DNA of 64,000 bases from Isoetes taiwanensis (lineage: Eukaryota > Streptophyta > Lycopodiopsida > Isoetales > Isoetaceae): the NCBI GenBank assembly GCA_021234155.1, contig JAJEKV010000036.1:7329426-7393425 (forward strand), in the 5' to 3' direction. Within the stretch, counting starts at the first letter, position 1, and each line of letters starts with the position of its first letter. The position numbers and the translations under genes were made by a program. Below, piece by piece: positions 48,291 to 59,868 of the stretch. The notes below the pieces were generated by a model. It saw only the letters and a list, made by a program, of their open reading frames with translations, was not told where the DNA came from and searched no databases.

Positions 48291-51152
48291 TGGTCAAAAT
48301 GTTACATATGGTTTTGCATGGTTTATGGGGATATTAGTGTGCCTAAATCGTATTTTGCTGACGTCAGTAAATGGATTTTGGGTTTTCTAATGTGTTTAAT
48401 GTTTTTCTTTTTATAGTTCTTTCTTTTCGTGGAAGTTAGGGTTCGTGGCAATTTTGTGTGGAGGGCAGGGTGACATGGCCATGGCATCGTTCTTCTTGGC
48501 AAAGTTTATGGCCGACTGCCTGGCTATGGCCAACTTCTTCCGGTAAAGTTGATAGCCGAGTTCTTCTGGCACAGTTGTGATTTTTGCTATGTATTGATTA
48601 AAAGTATACACAGAAATGGATTCTGCTTCTTCGGGCAAGTTTTGTTGACCATGGCTTCTGTTGTTGTTGAAAGAAAGGGAGAATTCTTTTAGTAAAAAAT
48701 CTTTGCGAATATGCTTCTGCACTGGATTACTGGGTTTCTGTTGTTGTTGAAAGAAAGGGAGAGTTCTTTTAGCTGAAAATCTTTGCGAATGTGCTCCTGC
48801 ATCACTAACAAAAAGTAGCTGAGCAATCCACTGTTAAGATTCTTCGATTTCCTTATTAACGTGATTATAGTGATTGGTCTAATATAAACTGCTCCAAATT
48901 TTCTCTTTGAATCGCTTCATTACTTTCAGTTGATCTAGTCAGTTTGAAAAGCCTTTGCTGCTTGTAGGGTGGCCATACAATGAATATTTATTTTGGCATT
49001 TACCTACCCTGTGGCAGAAGCCTTTTGTAATTTTTTTAAGGGCTTTGCCATGTGATTGCATATATTTGTAGGTTGTGCTTTAGCGCAAGGAGCCATTCGG
49101 ATGGTCTGTTTATTGGAAGCTTCTTATTTCATGTGTTCTGTTATGCCTTCCAACTGAATTTCAAAGCCACTTCCGCTAACTATTTCAGATAGTTTACTTC
49201 ATGTCCTCTGATATTCAATTAGGCAAGATAATCAATGGCAAACGTGTTGCTGTTACAAGCTTTCTGCTCCACATTTGACACAGGAATTACCAAAGTTCTG
49301 CACTGTTGTTTGTTTTGCACTTACCATGGGCATGATACCTTAGGATGAGTTGGAAAATCCAGTTTGACCCCATCTTCTTTTCCTCCCTACGGCCAGGGTT
49401 TAAAGATATAGATTTTTCAATGGAATATTCCTTAAATGAATGGCTAGGATGCAACGAGTATTAGAAATCGTGACAACAGTACAAGGTGGGTGAGATTCCA
49501 TGCCACTTATAAATATATACCATTGCTAGAAATAGCAACAATATTTGGAAGTATAATCCCACTTTGAAAAACGAAATTGGGTGTTTAGAGATTATAAAAA
49601 TTATTCCCTGAAACTTAAAAAGAAGAAAAAGAAAAGCACGCTTAAAATCCAAACCTTACACCTAAATGCCAACTCATCAATCCAAAGAACTAAAACACCA
49701 TAGCACATGGGCAGGACCAATTACATGATTAGGAATTTTCACCAATCCAGAAAACAGCTCGACCAATGATCAGAAAGTATAGCATAACATTTAACATCCA
49801 ATTCAACTGCAAAATTGACAGCCTATACATATAAAACAAGTTGGACAACTGCGCTTAAAGGAGGAGCCTATTAAATCACCAATTCAATTACCATTTGGTG
49901 AAGCTATAGATATTGCTTCTTTCTTGCGTAAGAACCACCACGAAAATGAAGAACAAAGGGGAGGATAGATTCCTTTTGAATGTTGTAATCTGCTAGGGTC
50001 CGTCCACCCTCAAGCTACTTTCCAACAAATATGAGCCTTTGTTGATCAAGGGATATGTCTTCTTTATCCTGGATTTTTGTCTTCACGTTATCAACTATAT
50101 CAGAACTTTCTACTTCCAGAGCGATGGTCTTATCAGTTAATGTCTTCACAAAGATTTGCATACCACCTCGCAGGCAAAGAACAAGATGCAAGGTAGATTC
50201 TTTTTTAATGTTGTAATCAGCAAGAGTAGGTTTCCAACAATTATAGGACCCACATTTCTATATTCTTAGATGGGCAGACTCTAACAGTAGAGCAAGGATG
50301 CACCATAAAACAGGAGGGCATATATATGAATATTTCATAGGCAACTTTAATTCTCCTTCAACACAGCTTCATGTCAACAAAAAAAAAAAACACATAGAAC
50401 ACAAGGGGATAAGAAATAATGACAAAATGGATATACAACAAACCCATTGCACAACAAACATAACAATTTTTTTTCTTTTTACATGAGCTTCGCAATCACC
50501 TCACTATGTTTTTATGCCCTAGAGGAAGAAAATGCTGATCTTAAAAATGTTATTTGAACAAATGGTAAGCTGAGGTTGAAGTTGCCTTAGGCACCATCGT
50601 CTAGCCTAAGGCAGCCGGATTCAGCCACTCGGAGGTGCAGCATCAACCAGAGGAGTTCGGACATCAAGACTTAGGGGCTTCAGCACTGCTTAGGCATTGT
50701 TGGGCTCCTTGCCACAGATGATATCAAGGTTTTCCAAGCTTTAAATGATAGAGTTCTCGTTAAGGTTACAGAAGCAAAGCAGAAGACGATCTTATATTCA
50801 TATGCAGGTAGGGTTTTATTGGAAAAGAAGGCAATTGGATACTCCAAGTATGCTGGCAATGACTTTCTTGAATCTAGTGTCGGCAATGCCTCTTGCGATC
50901 AAGTCTTATAGGTGAATTTGATCTCTGATTTCGGTTTCCAGTAGGGGCTCATCAATCAGATCTAGACTTGGTTGGTTCTAGCATGAATCTCTCTGCAACA
51001 ATCCCAATCCTGCTGTCCCAATTTCCTCTGCACTCCTGCATCTAACCTCTGCACACCATGAGCCATAGGACACCCAATAACCAGCGCTTTGAAGTGCGAA
51101 TGGCCAGGGCGAAACCACCGCCAATAGTGCAGCCCTTGCTCCCAGTCTCCGC
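48291..51152. other. Non-coding region
   Basis: No gene recognised. The 48430-48820 part is a set of imperfect direct repeats. The rest is AT-rich with simple runs. Confidence 0.45.
48654..48815. repeat. Tandem duplication, 80-bp period
   Basis: TTCTGTTGTTGTTGAAAG starts at 48656 and 48736. Both copies continue AAAGGGAGA and then CTTTGCGAAT with few changes. Confidence 0.8.
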
Positions 51153-51491
51153 TGTTAACCACCTAGTGGTTAACATTGTGCATGCACATGTTAGGTGTCA
51201 GTGGTGGCAGACTGACACTTGGCATGATTAGGTTAACATAAGTGTAGGGATTAGATTTAGTTAGATGTACGGCTCAGATTTGTGGTCTATACTATATTAG
51301 ACCGGAGCCTCTTCAGATGTACTCAGGTTTATCTCAAATTTGGAGAGCCTCATTTGGCCACGTTCCCTTCATTCTTTGTGCATATTTGTTTGTCTCGTTC
51401 TTGTTTTGTGATCATGAGCATGGCAGCTTTGTAGCATCCGGCAGTCATAGACTGCTGCTGCAGGGTGCATGCCAAGAACCCAACATTAACA
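51153..51491 (+). repeat. LTR 1 of the array
   Basis: 339 bp. Its first 23 bp are a palindrome with 10-bp arms around a 3-bp centre. CTATACTATATTAG at about 51288-51301 is a TATA-box candidate. Confidence 0.85.
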
Positions 51492-51492
51492 C

Positions 51493-51507
51493 TGGCGCCG
51501 TTATGCC
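51493..51507 (+). promoter_or_regulatory. Primer-binding site after LTR 1
   Basis: TGGCGCCGTTATGCC directly follows the LTR end (one base between). The TGGCGCCGTT core is shared with many plant LTR elements. The same site occurs after LTR 2 at 53846. Confidence 0.75.
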
Positions 51508-52903
51508 AGGTTCGCTCGTGATCACTTGCTTCAGCCTTGCTGTTTTGCTGTTGTTCTTACTGCTCTCATCATCATCAGTTCTTGAATACTTCTTGTACAC
51601 TACTCTCAACCCTTCAATCCCTTTATTTGGCCCAACCAGTTGTTGAAATGGTCCGGCTGGAGGCCCCTTTGTCAATCAATTCCTTAGCCCTTAGTTTATT
51701 CTGAAAATCGTTTTCAAAAACTCTGTTTTTCCTGCTGCAGCAAGCACAGTTTTACAGTAGGGGATTTCTGGAGTGGTGACAGCACTCCTCTCTGCAAGAT
51801 TTTCAGAAAAATCAAAAGTTTGATCCTCTTTTCTCTTCTCACTGCTGAAAAAATGTCAAAATATCATGCTCTTTTTTCATTCTCCTCTGTTTTTCTCTCA
51901 GCTTTATCAGAAATCGTGCTCTGGCACACAAAAAATATTCTCTTTCAATTCTTCTTCAGTTTATTTTTCGAGGGCTAGCACTTGGCTAGCCCCCTTTGAG
52001 CCCATCAGTTCACATTCCCTGCAAATAAATCAACTGAGAAGCAAGGCATGGCTAGAGCCTATCGATTTACAGCTTTCTCTTCTTGGTTCCTGCAAATCAA
52101 CAAGAGTCGACTTCAGTTATCAGACAGATTTCTTAAGGGCGTTTTTTCATGAAGTTCATCTGCAAAAGCCTAGCTCCTGCCTATTCATAACAGCAAGCAT
52201 CACATATGTTTCATCAGCGTACCTCAGTACCTTTCCTAGTTTGATGCAGTCATACTCCATCTCATGCGGGATCATTTGCAATACTTACAGAAGCTGTCCC
52301 TCTATAGAACTTGGTTTCAAGCAAGGAGTTTCGAGGTTTCACAAAGATCTGCAAGACTTTCAGCCTACAGCGTTCCCATTGTCCTTAGAAGTTTTTTTCA
52401 AGAGGGCCAGCTCTGTGGCTAGCCCCCATCCATATTCACCTGCAGAGAATCATCTAGTTTGATACCTTCAGCTACCTGCATCACATACACTCCGTTAGCA
52501 TATTATATCCATCTGCTCACGTACCGGCTGCCATAAAACTCTGTTTTTCATGCCAGCATGCCCCAGGTCGAATTCCTTCAATGCTCATCTATCTATTCAT
52601 AGCTGAAGCAGTAATTTTCCCTCTGCATCATTCTATTCGGCAACACCGATTCCTGCAAAAAAATGGCTTACAGCATATCCGGCCAGTTGCTATCCATAGA
52701 AGCTCCCATTTCGGCACCATATCAGGATTCCCTCTTCTGCAATCTATCTTTAGCATGCGAAATTGGCGGCAGATATTTCGCTCTATTTGCCAAGTATTAT
52801 CCTGCACTAGCCGCAGCAGCACATCTCGGCAGAGCTGCTCGCATCACCGCCATGAAACGGCCGTTTAGGGTTTACAAATTTTAGGTCTTGAAACCTATTT
52901 GGG

Positions 52904-53160
52904 TTGATAACGGGTCACGGTGGCCCCACGCTCACGCCCTGCCCACGCACACGCCCTGCCCACGGCCACGGCCACGCCTTCTTTTATGCTGTGCTTCACG
53001 CCCCTCTTTCTCTATCACGGGCCACGGCCCACGCAAAGCGTTTTAACTGGCTGATAACAGGTCACGCTCAGCCCACGGGCCAGGCTCACGCTGACGCCCA
53101 GGGCCAACCCACGCCAAAGCCACGCTTTTGTTCAACGCCCACGCTTGAGTACACGCTTTC
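52904..53160 (+). repeat. CACGCC-rich low-complexity stretch
   Basis: A GC-rich island of variants of CACGCCC, CACGGCC and CACGCT in an otherwise AT-rich region, inside the first internal region of the LTR array. It does not encode a recognisable protein. Confidence 0.7.
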
Positions 53161-53497
53161 CATGGCTGATAATGGGGTCCGCTTTTATGGTGTTTACACT
53201 TTTAAAGACCCCTCTAATTGTTTTTAAGCAACATTTTGGGCCCTATTTGTTAAATGGCCTTACCCATAATATAAGGGGATGGTCTTTATGTTTTTTTGGT
53301 CCAAAGTTCTTATGATTCATGTTCTGCATCGACCTTCCTTCGGATCCTCTTCGTCATCAACGCAATCATGAAGATCTTTTACGGCGACACCACCCACCCA
53401 TTACCATCATTTACACCCCTAAATTTTTGGCACCATGTTGTAATTGTCGGACTTCTCTTATAAAAGTCTGTACATATTTTTGTGCTAAAAAACTTTT

Positions 53498-53509
53498 AGG
53501 GGGAGGCAG
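53498..53509 (+). promoter_or_regulatory. Polypurine tract before LTR 2
   Basis: AGGGGGAGGCAG lies directly before TGTTAACC, which sets the element on the plus strand. Confidence 0.75.
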
Positions 53510-53844
53510 TGTTAACCATCTAGTGGTTAACATTGTACACATGTTAGGTGTCAGTGGTGGCAGACTGACACTTGGCATGATTAGGTTAACATAAGTGTAG
53601 GGATTAGATTTAGTTAGATGTACGGCTCAGATTTGTGGTCTATACTATATTAGACCGGAGCCTCTTCAGATGTACTCAGGTTTATCTCAAATTTGGAGAG
53701 CCTCATTTGGCCACGTTCCCTTCATTCTTTGTGCATATTTGTTTGTCTCGTTCTTGTTTTGTGATCATGAGCATGGCAGCTTTGTAGCATCCGGCAGTCA
53801 TAGACTGCTGCTGCAGGGTGCATGCCAAGAACCCAACATTAACA
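53510..53844 (+). repeat. LTR 2 of the array
   Basis: 335 bp, differing from LTR 1 by a 4-bp loss in a GCATGCAC motif and a few base changes. The palindrome at its start has one mismatch. Confidence 0.85.
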
Positions 53845-54642
53845 CTGGCGCCGTTATGCCAGGTTCGCTCGTGATCACTTGCTTCAGCCTTGCTGTTTTG
53901 CTGTTGTTCTTGCTGCTCTCATCATCATCAGTTCTTGAATACTTCTTGTACACTACTCTCAACCCTTCAATCCCTTTATTTGGCCCAACCAGTTGTTGAA
54001 ATGGTCCGGCTAGAGGCCCCTTTGTCAATCAATTCCTTAGCCCTTAGTTTATTCTGAAAATCATTTTCAAAAACTCTGTTTTTCCTGCTGCAGCAAGCAC
54101 AGTTTTACAGTAGGGGATTTCTGGAGTGGTGACAACACTCCTCTCTGCAAGATTTTCAGAAAAATCAAAAGTTTGATCCTCTTTTCTCTTCTCACTGCTA
54201 AAAAAATGTCAAAATATCATGCTCTTTTTTCATTCTCCTCTGTTTTTCTCTCAGCTTTATCAGAAATCGTGCTCTGGCACACAAAAAATATTCTCTTTCA
54301 ATTCTTCTTCAGTTTATTTTTCGAGGGCCAGCACTTGGCTAGCCCCCTTTGAGCCCATCAGTTCACATTCCCTGCAAATAAATCAACTGAGAAGCAAGGC
54401 ATGGCTAGAGCCTATCGATTTACAACTTTCTCTTCTTGGTTCCTGCAAATCCACAAGAGTCGACTTCAGTTATCAGACAAATTTCTTAAGGGCGTTTTTT
54501 CATGAAGTTCATCTGCAAAAGCCTAGCTCCTGCCTATTCATAACAGCAAGCATCACAGATGTTTCATCAGCGTACCTTAGTACCTTTCCTAGTTTGATGC
54601 AGTCATACTCCATCTCATGCGGGATCATTTGCAATACTTACA

Positions 54643-55211
54643 GTTTGCCTTCCTCTCTATTTGGGCCCCAACAGCCTCTTAGGATTGGGTTCAACAGCAC
54701 CCTCGCTTTCCAAGCTCACTGTTTCCCGCCTCCACTCCGGAATCATCTCTATGCCATTTATTCTGAGGGAGGAAATGTGGCCACATCTCTCACTATTTCT
54801 GTTGAGCGTTGGACACAGTTACTGCAGTTGCTGAAGGACTTCGTGCCACATTCAGCAAATTAGGATGGTGAGAATGCAGATGCTTTATATGCTTCCGTAC
54901 GGACATCTGACCCTGAGGCCGCCTCCCTCGTGAAGGGTATTGCTGAAATCTCTACACAGATTGAGGCAACACAGTGTGTTGATGCAGAGATTCAGACTGA
55001 GGCCAGACATTGTGTTGATGCAGAGATTCAGACTGAGGCCAGACACTGTGTTGATGCCGACTCGGTACAGGAGGATCTTTCTCCAATACAGTTGTGCAAG
55101 CGCAGGGACGAACTCTGTAGAGTAAGGGAAGCGCGCCAGCATAAGGAATGGGCAGTTTATCGAGGAGGAGCAGCGATTATTCTAGACCATTGGCCTTCCA
55201 ACCGTGGATAG
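54643..55211 (+). other. Unrecognised open frames with a 36-bp coding repeat
   Basis: Two plus-strand frames (to 54863 and 54930-55211) follow the point where the leader copies diverge. The second contains the 12-residue repeat VDAEIQTEARHC about 2.3 times (36-bp period from 54976), then RRDELCRVREARQHKEW. It may be worn gag or LINE ORF1 sequence. The family is not recognised. Confidence 0.35.
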
Positions 55212-55399
55212 GTTATGTCTAGAATATCTCAATCGCACTAATATCCTTAGCATCCATGAGCATGTTCACCCTGTTTGTACTGGGGCTTTTTGCCCTCATG
55301 TTTTCTTTGGGCCTTGGCCCTTTGTTTTCTTTGTGGCTTTATCCTTGGGTTTTGTTTGGGCTTTTGCCTTCTTTGCTCCGGCTGTTTGGGCTTCTGCCC

Positions 55400-55494
55400 C
55401 CTTTTCTTGTATGGGTCCCATAACCCTTTGAGTTTTCGCGGACGATAAAAACTTATCTTTATCTTTATCTTTATCTTTATCTTTATCTTTATCT
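55400..55494 (+). mobile_element. LINE/SINE 3' end with (TTTATC)n tail
   Basis: TATGGGTCCCATAACCC, then GCGGACGATAAAAAC, then (TTTATC)n at 55453-55494. The same TATGGGTCCCAT and GGACG-TAAAA order occurs in the minus-strand insertion at 16.8 kb. How far the element extends to the left is unknown. Confidence 0.6.
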
Positions 55495-56148
55495 TGCCAC
55501 AATAAAATTTTTGCCATTGTTATTCTTCATTTATTGTGCGTACCATTCTATTCAATTGCATCCTTTCAAACTGCCAAAACAATTGGCCAATAAGACATAC
55601 ACTAACATCTATAGTGTTGCTTTCTCATGACAGCGTCTCAGCACATGGTCATCATTAATATAGAATTTATTTTTAGAATATTTCAATGATTAACAACCAC
55701 TTATAGCTCTGCAATCTTCCTCCTTCTTGGGTATTGCAACGATCAAGAACCGCCTATAGCTCCACAACCTTCTTCCTTCTTAGGTTTACAAATGACTCTC
55801 AACTTATGCCCAGCAACCGCTGGGCACCATTACTAGTATGAAAGATCATCAAGAGCAAGGATGCAGGAAACACCAGCCCTGGCCATATTAAGACAAGAAG
55901 GAGCAAATCCATGAGCAAATTCATTTACAACTCCTGTATATATCCAAGCAACGTGCCACTTAAAAATGATAGCACCTTTTTTTGCCAATCCAAAGGCATA
56001 TTAAGAGCATATCCTGCCAAAGTGCCATAAACATGTAGATGTGAACCAATTCTGGGTAGTTTCGTTAAATGTGGAACCCTGCACTGCAAGTAACACAAGC
56101 ACATGCCAAGGACCAGTAGGAATCAGCTTTGCAAGTTCCATTAATAAT
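55495..56148. other. Non-coding spacer
   Basis: No gene. It includes the Helitron-like hairpin listed below. Confidence 0.5.
55808..55837 (+). mobile_element. Helitron-like 3' terminus
   Basis: GCCCAGC-AACC-GCTGGGC forms a 7-bp stem hairpin. After 7 bp comes CTAG followed by T, the Helitron 3' pattern (hairpin, short spacer, CTRR, host T). The 5' end (TC after host A) was not located. Confidence 0.5.
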
Positions 56149-56331
56149 ATAGGTAGAAATGGCACAAAAGTGACGTTTATCCTCTGCCTTTTTGCGGTGC
56201 ATAAATGTCACTTTTATGTCATTTGAAGAGCATAAACGTCATAAATGGCATAAAAGTGACGTTTATGCACCGCAAAAAGGCGGAGGATAAACGTCACTTT
56301 TGTGCCATTTCTACCTATTTTTGTAGTAGTG
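56149..56331. mobile_element. Foldback (MITE-like) element
   Basis: A 76-bp arm (56149-56224) and its reverse complement (56243-56318) differ at only about three positions and enclose an 18-bp loop. The right side continues as TTTTTGTAGTAGTG, whose complement CACTACTACAAAAA is like a CACTA transposon end. The left side lacks that end. It would make a long RNA hairpin if transcribed. Confidence 0.75.
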
Positions 56332-56375
56332 TTCCAATCACCACTACAACAGACAACTTAGCAAACAATAGAATA

Positions 56376-56418
56376 GAAGGAAGGAAGGAAGGAAGGAAGG
56401 AAGGAAGGAAGGAAGGAA
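56376..56418 (+). repeat. (GGAA)n microsatellite
   Basis: About 42 bp of GGAA units; on the minus strand it is the (TTCC)n tail of the LINE copy to its right. Confidence 0.95.
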
Positions 56419-57956
56419 GTATATTTTAACATCCACGAAGGCCAACTGGCCTATGAGACAGTTTTACAATATAGCGGAAAGTTTCCAAACACAAAATAAA
56501 ACCACAGAAACCCTGTACAATGTTTCTCTACCACTGGGATGAAAAAACCCCCCGTGTGGGAGGAAAAACCCTTGTAGTAGGCGTTGAGATGCCCTATTTG
56601 GGCGCTCAAATTCCCTGTGCTGTGAGGGATTCCCTGACGGTGGAGACTTGCAGAATGTAGGACGCAAGACATGCCACCATTGGCGAAGCCAGCAGTTGGT
56701 GAATTGCTATCTCGAGCATCGAGATGGGCATGAGCTGCTTCGGATGTGTGCATATCTTTGGGCATTCCCCAGAGCATGGTGTTCATCTTCTACTATCTCA
56801 AGATGTGACAAGACGGCATAATCTCTCATCTTGGGGGGATTCCCCGCCCTCCATCCGTACCCGGTGGCTGTCTCACCTGCGAGATAGTGGGACCCTGTCC
56901 TTATTGCAGCTATAGCTCTTCGTTTCTTGGTGGAAATGTGTGCCTTCAGATACCAGTGGGGGCCATGTCCAAGCGACGGATTGACCTGTGTGTGGTAGTG
57001 CTCTATTTTGGGCTTTGCAAGAGTGGGCGCATCCCACAGAGAGGCAGCAAAGCGCGCATTCAAATGCAGCTCCTGCTCTGCGATTTCCGACATATCCATA
57101 ATGTGTTGATAGTCTATGGACCATCTTGCGAACCATCCCCTCCAATGCTCTTGCCATACTCTCTTCAGACATTGCGGCCCTTGTGCCAATAACAGAGCCC
57201 GGGGAGGAAGACGTTGTGCATCCATCTCGTCAACCTTATGGAAATACGCAAGGTGCTTGTGCATAGCAGAATGCTGCAGGGGCCAAAAGCCAGTCTCATA
57301 CAGCAAAATTGGATAAGGCACCGTGTCCTTGGCCTTTGGGTCGTATGTCGGGGAAAGCCTTACGCACCCTCTCTAGCTTATCCCAAGTACCCTTGCTAAT
57401 CGGCCGGCCCCGGACCTCTACCCCATACTGGCGATCTTGGTTCCATGAGTGCTCGAAAACAAGTGTGCTTTATGTGCCCAATCGCATAGATCTATTACAT
57501 AACAGCTATTTTGCATTGCATCACAGGGCTTTCCATCCCGCGCCCGACCCTTCTTTCTACCACGATCATCCCATAGCATGTTAGCGAGAAATCGATTCCC
57601 GGATACTTAAAGGTCCTTACAACTTCCATCCTTTGTCCTCTGTAATAGAAGTCACGGGATATCATCTTTGCTTGAGCCGGGGATTGGCAACAACTTGGTT
57701 TTTCGCTGGTTGACTGTCATTCTGCTATGTCCGCAGAATTGGATGAGAGCATCAAATGTTCCCCATACTCCCGGGGTATGGGATAATAAGCCCGGATCGT
57801 CATGCATAGAGCAACTGTTTTCTTCAGATATGCCTCTGGCAACTGCGGGCCACCACCTCCATGTTCTTGCATCCAGGTCTCCAACTTGTCAATATAGAGC
57901 CCAAAAAGCATCGGGGATAACGGGCATCCCTGTTTAACACCTATGGTGCTGTTCAC
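56419..57956 (-). pseudogene. LINE copy, RT to 3' end, broken
   Basis: On the minus strand it starts inside RT at 57956 (STIGVKQGCPLSPMLFGLYID). After a frameshift it shows MHDD where YADD is expected, followed by LLSHT and VNQRKTKLL. The C-terminal half follows (YETGFWPLQHSAMHKHL, then RLPPRALLLAQG at 57321-56707), and the copy ends GGCCTTCGTGGATGTTAAAA before (TTCC)n. It belongs to the same family as the 11.7-14.6 kb LINEs. Several stops and frameshifts make it dead. The upstream end abuts another insertion's microsatellite tail. Confidence 0.82.
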
Positions 57957-57958
57957 CG

Positions 57959-58125
<167 letters not shown>

Positions 58126-58170
58126 AGTTTTAACGTCACACCACTAGGCAGCTCCTCGCAGACAACTTAG
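58126..58170 (-). mobile_element. LINE/SINE 3' end feeding the (TATC)n tail
   Basis: The minus strand reads GAGCTGCCTAGTGGTGTGA, then CGTTAAAACTA, then (TATC)n. It matches the 3' end of the SINE at 40.85 kb almost base for base. The match fades to the right, so the copy seems very short or diverged. Confidence 0.65.
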
Positions 58171-58430
58171 TATAATCTTAGTTACAGTATTTTGATCCAC
58201 AATCATGCAAACAAGAAATGTCTTGCCATATAAATGGTAGGGGATAAACAATTTGTTTTTGGTATACAATTTATAGCATGTCAGGCTCGGAAAAACTTTC
58301 TTTCCTAAGCAGTCGCCCATGACTGTCGAAATTTATTGCAAAATAAAAAAGAGAGGGAAAGAAAAACATACCTACCGAAAATCTAGAGTCGAGCCCTTTT
58401 ACATAGTTGCAATAGAAGGATTTTGTACCC
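58171..58430. other. Spacer without features
   Basis: Nothing recognised between the LINE end and the satellite-like array. Confidence 0.5.
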
Positions 58431-59868
58431 ATGCCACACGGCTCTAACAGGCCACACGAGCACCAACATGCCACGTGGGCTCTAACATGCCATGCAGGAT
58501 CCTACATGCTAAGGTGGCTCAAACAGCATGTCCTTGGCATGTTGGAGCCTAGGTGGCATGCTCGAGCCTAGGTGGCATGTTTGAGCTCGCATGCCATGTT
58601 GGAGCCTAGGTGGCATCTTGGAGCACGTGTGGCATGTTTGAACCACCTTGATATGTTTGAGCCTAGGTGGCATGTTGCCGCCGGGGTGGCATGTTTGAGC
58701 CACCTTGGCATGTTGGAGCCGAGGTGGCATGTTGGAGCCCGCATGGCATGTTTGAGCCACCTGGCATGATGGAGCCTAGGTGGCATATTTGAGCCTAGGT
58801 GGCATGTTTGAGACACTTGGCATGATGGAGCCTAGGTGACATGTTGGAGCCCACGTGGCATGTTTGAGCGTGGCATGACATGTTTGAGCCACCTGGCATG
58901 TTTGAGCCTAGGTGGCATGTTGGAACCTGCGTGGCATGTTTGAACCACCTTGGCCTGTTTGATCCTATGTTTGAGCCACCTTGGCATGTTGGAGACTAGG
59001 TGGCATGTTGGAGCCCACGTGGCATGTTTGAGCCACCTTGGCATGTTGGAGCCTAGGTGGCATGTTGGAGCCTAGGTGGCATGTTTGAGCCACCTTGGCA
59101 TGATGGAGCCTAGGTGGCATGTTTGAGCCACCTTCGCATGTTGGAGCCTAGGTGGCATGTTTGAGCCACCTTGGCATGCTAGAGCCTAGGTGGCATGTTG
59201 GAGCCCACGTGTTTGAGATACCTTGGCATGTTGGAGCCTAGGTGGCATATTGGAGCCCGTGGCATGTTTGAGCCACCTTGGCATGTTTGGGCCACCTTGG
59301 CATGTTTGATCCTAGGTGGCATGTTGGAGCCTAGGTGACATCTTGGAGCGTGCGTGGCATGTTTGAGCCACCTTGGCATGTTTGTGCCTAGGTGGCATGT
59401 TGGAGCTGAGGTGGCATGTTGGAGACGAGGTGGCATGTTTGAGCCACCTTGGCATGTTGGAGCCTAGGCGACATGTTGGAGCCACCTTCGCATGATGGAG
59501 CCGAGGTGGCATGTTGGAACCGAGGTGGCATGTTTGAGCCACCTTGGCATGTTGGAGCCCACGTGGCATATTTGAGCCACCTTGGCATGTTGGAGCCTAG
59601 GTGGCATGTTTGAGCCACTTTGGCTTGATGGAGCTTAGGTGGCATGTTGGAGCCCACGTGGCATATTTGAGCGTGGCATGGCATGTTTGAGCCTAGGTGG
59701 CATGTTGATGCCTACGTGGCATGTTTGAGCAAACTTGGCATTTTTTATCCTAGGTGGCATGTTTGAGCCGAGGTGGCATGTTTGAGCCACCTTGGCATGT
59801 TGGAGTCTAGGTGGCATGTCTGAGCCTGGGTGGCATGTTTGAGCCACCTGTTGAAGGTATTCCTGGCA
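58431..59868 (+). repeat. 19-bp minisatellite array 1
   Basis: About 1.4 kb of variants of three 19-bp units: TTGGAGCCTAGGTGGCATG, TTGGAGCCCACGTGGCATG and TTTGAGCCACCTTGGCATG. Units vary by substitutions and small indels, so the array is old or often gene-converted. The first 80 bp (58431-58510) carry units in the opposite orientation. Long open frames across it merely reflect the repeat composition and are not genes. Confidence 0.95.

Larger units (their letters stand above)
51153..54642 (+). mobile_element. Non-autonomous LTR element array, LTR-internal-LTR-internal
   Basis: Two 335-339-bp LTRs begin TGTTAACC and end CATTAACA, giving TGTTAA...TTAACA termini. Each is followed by TGGCGCCGTTATGCC, a typical primer-binding site, and by the same 800-bp leader. 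A purine tract GGGGGAGGCAG precedes the second LTR. The first internal region (51492-53509, 2.0 kb) has no Gag or Pol coding. After the second LTR the leader repeats to 54642 and then diverges from the first copy. The arrangement implies unequal recombination between two related elements, or an element joined to part of another. No third LTR was seen. Confidence 0.8.

Noticed and set aside
51866-52462. Plus-strand frame of about 200 codons in the LTR array leader
   Set aside because: Serine- and phenylalanine-rich, no domain, and the copy after LTR 2 changes its end; it looks like chance in a non-coding leader.
58431-59868. CRISPR array
   Set aside because: Units are contiguous without unique spacers, vary freely, and lie in plant nuclear DNA with no cas genes.
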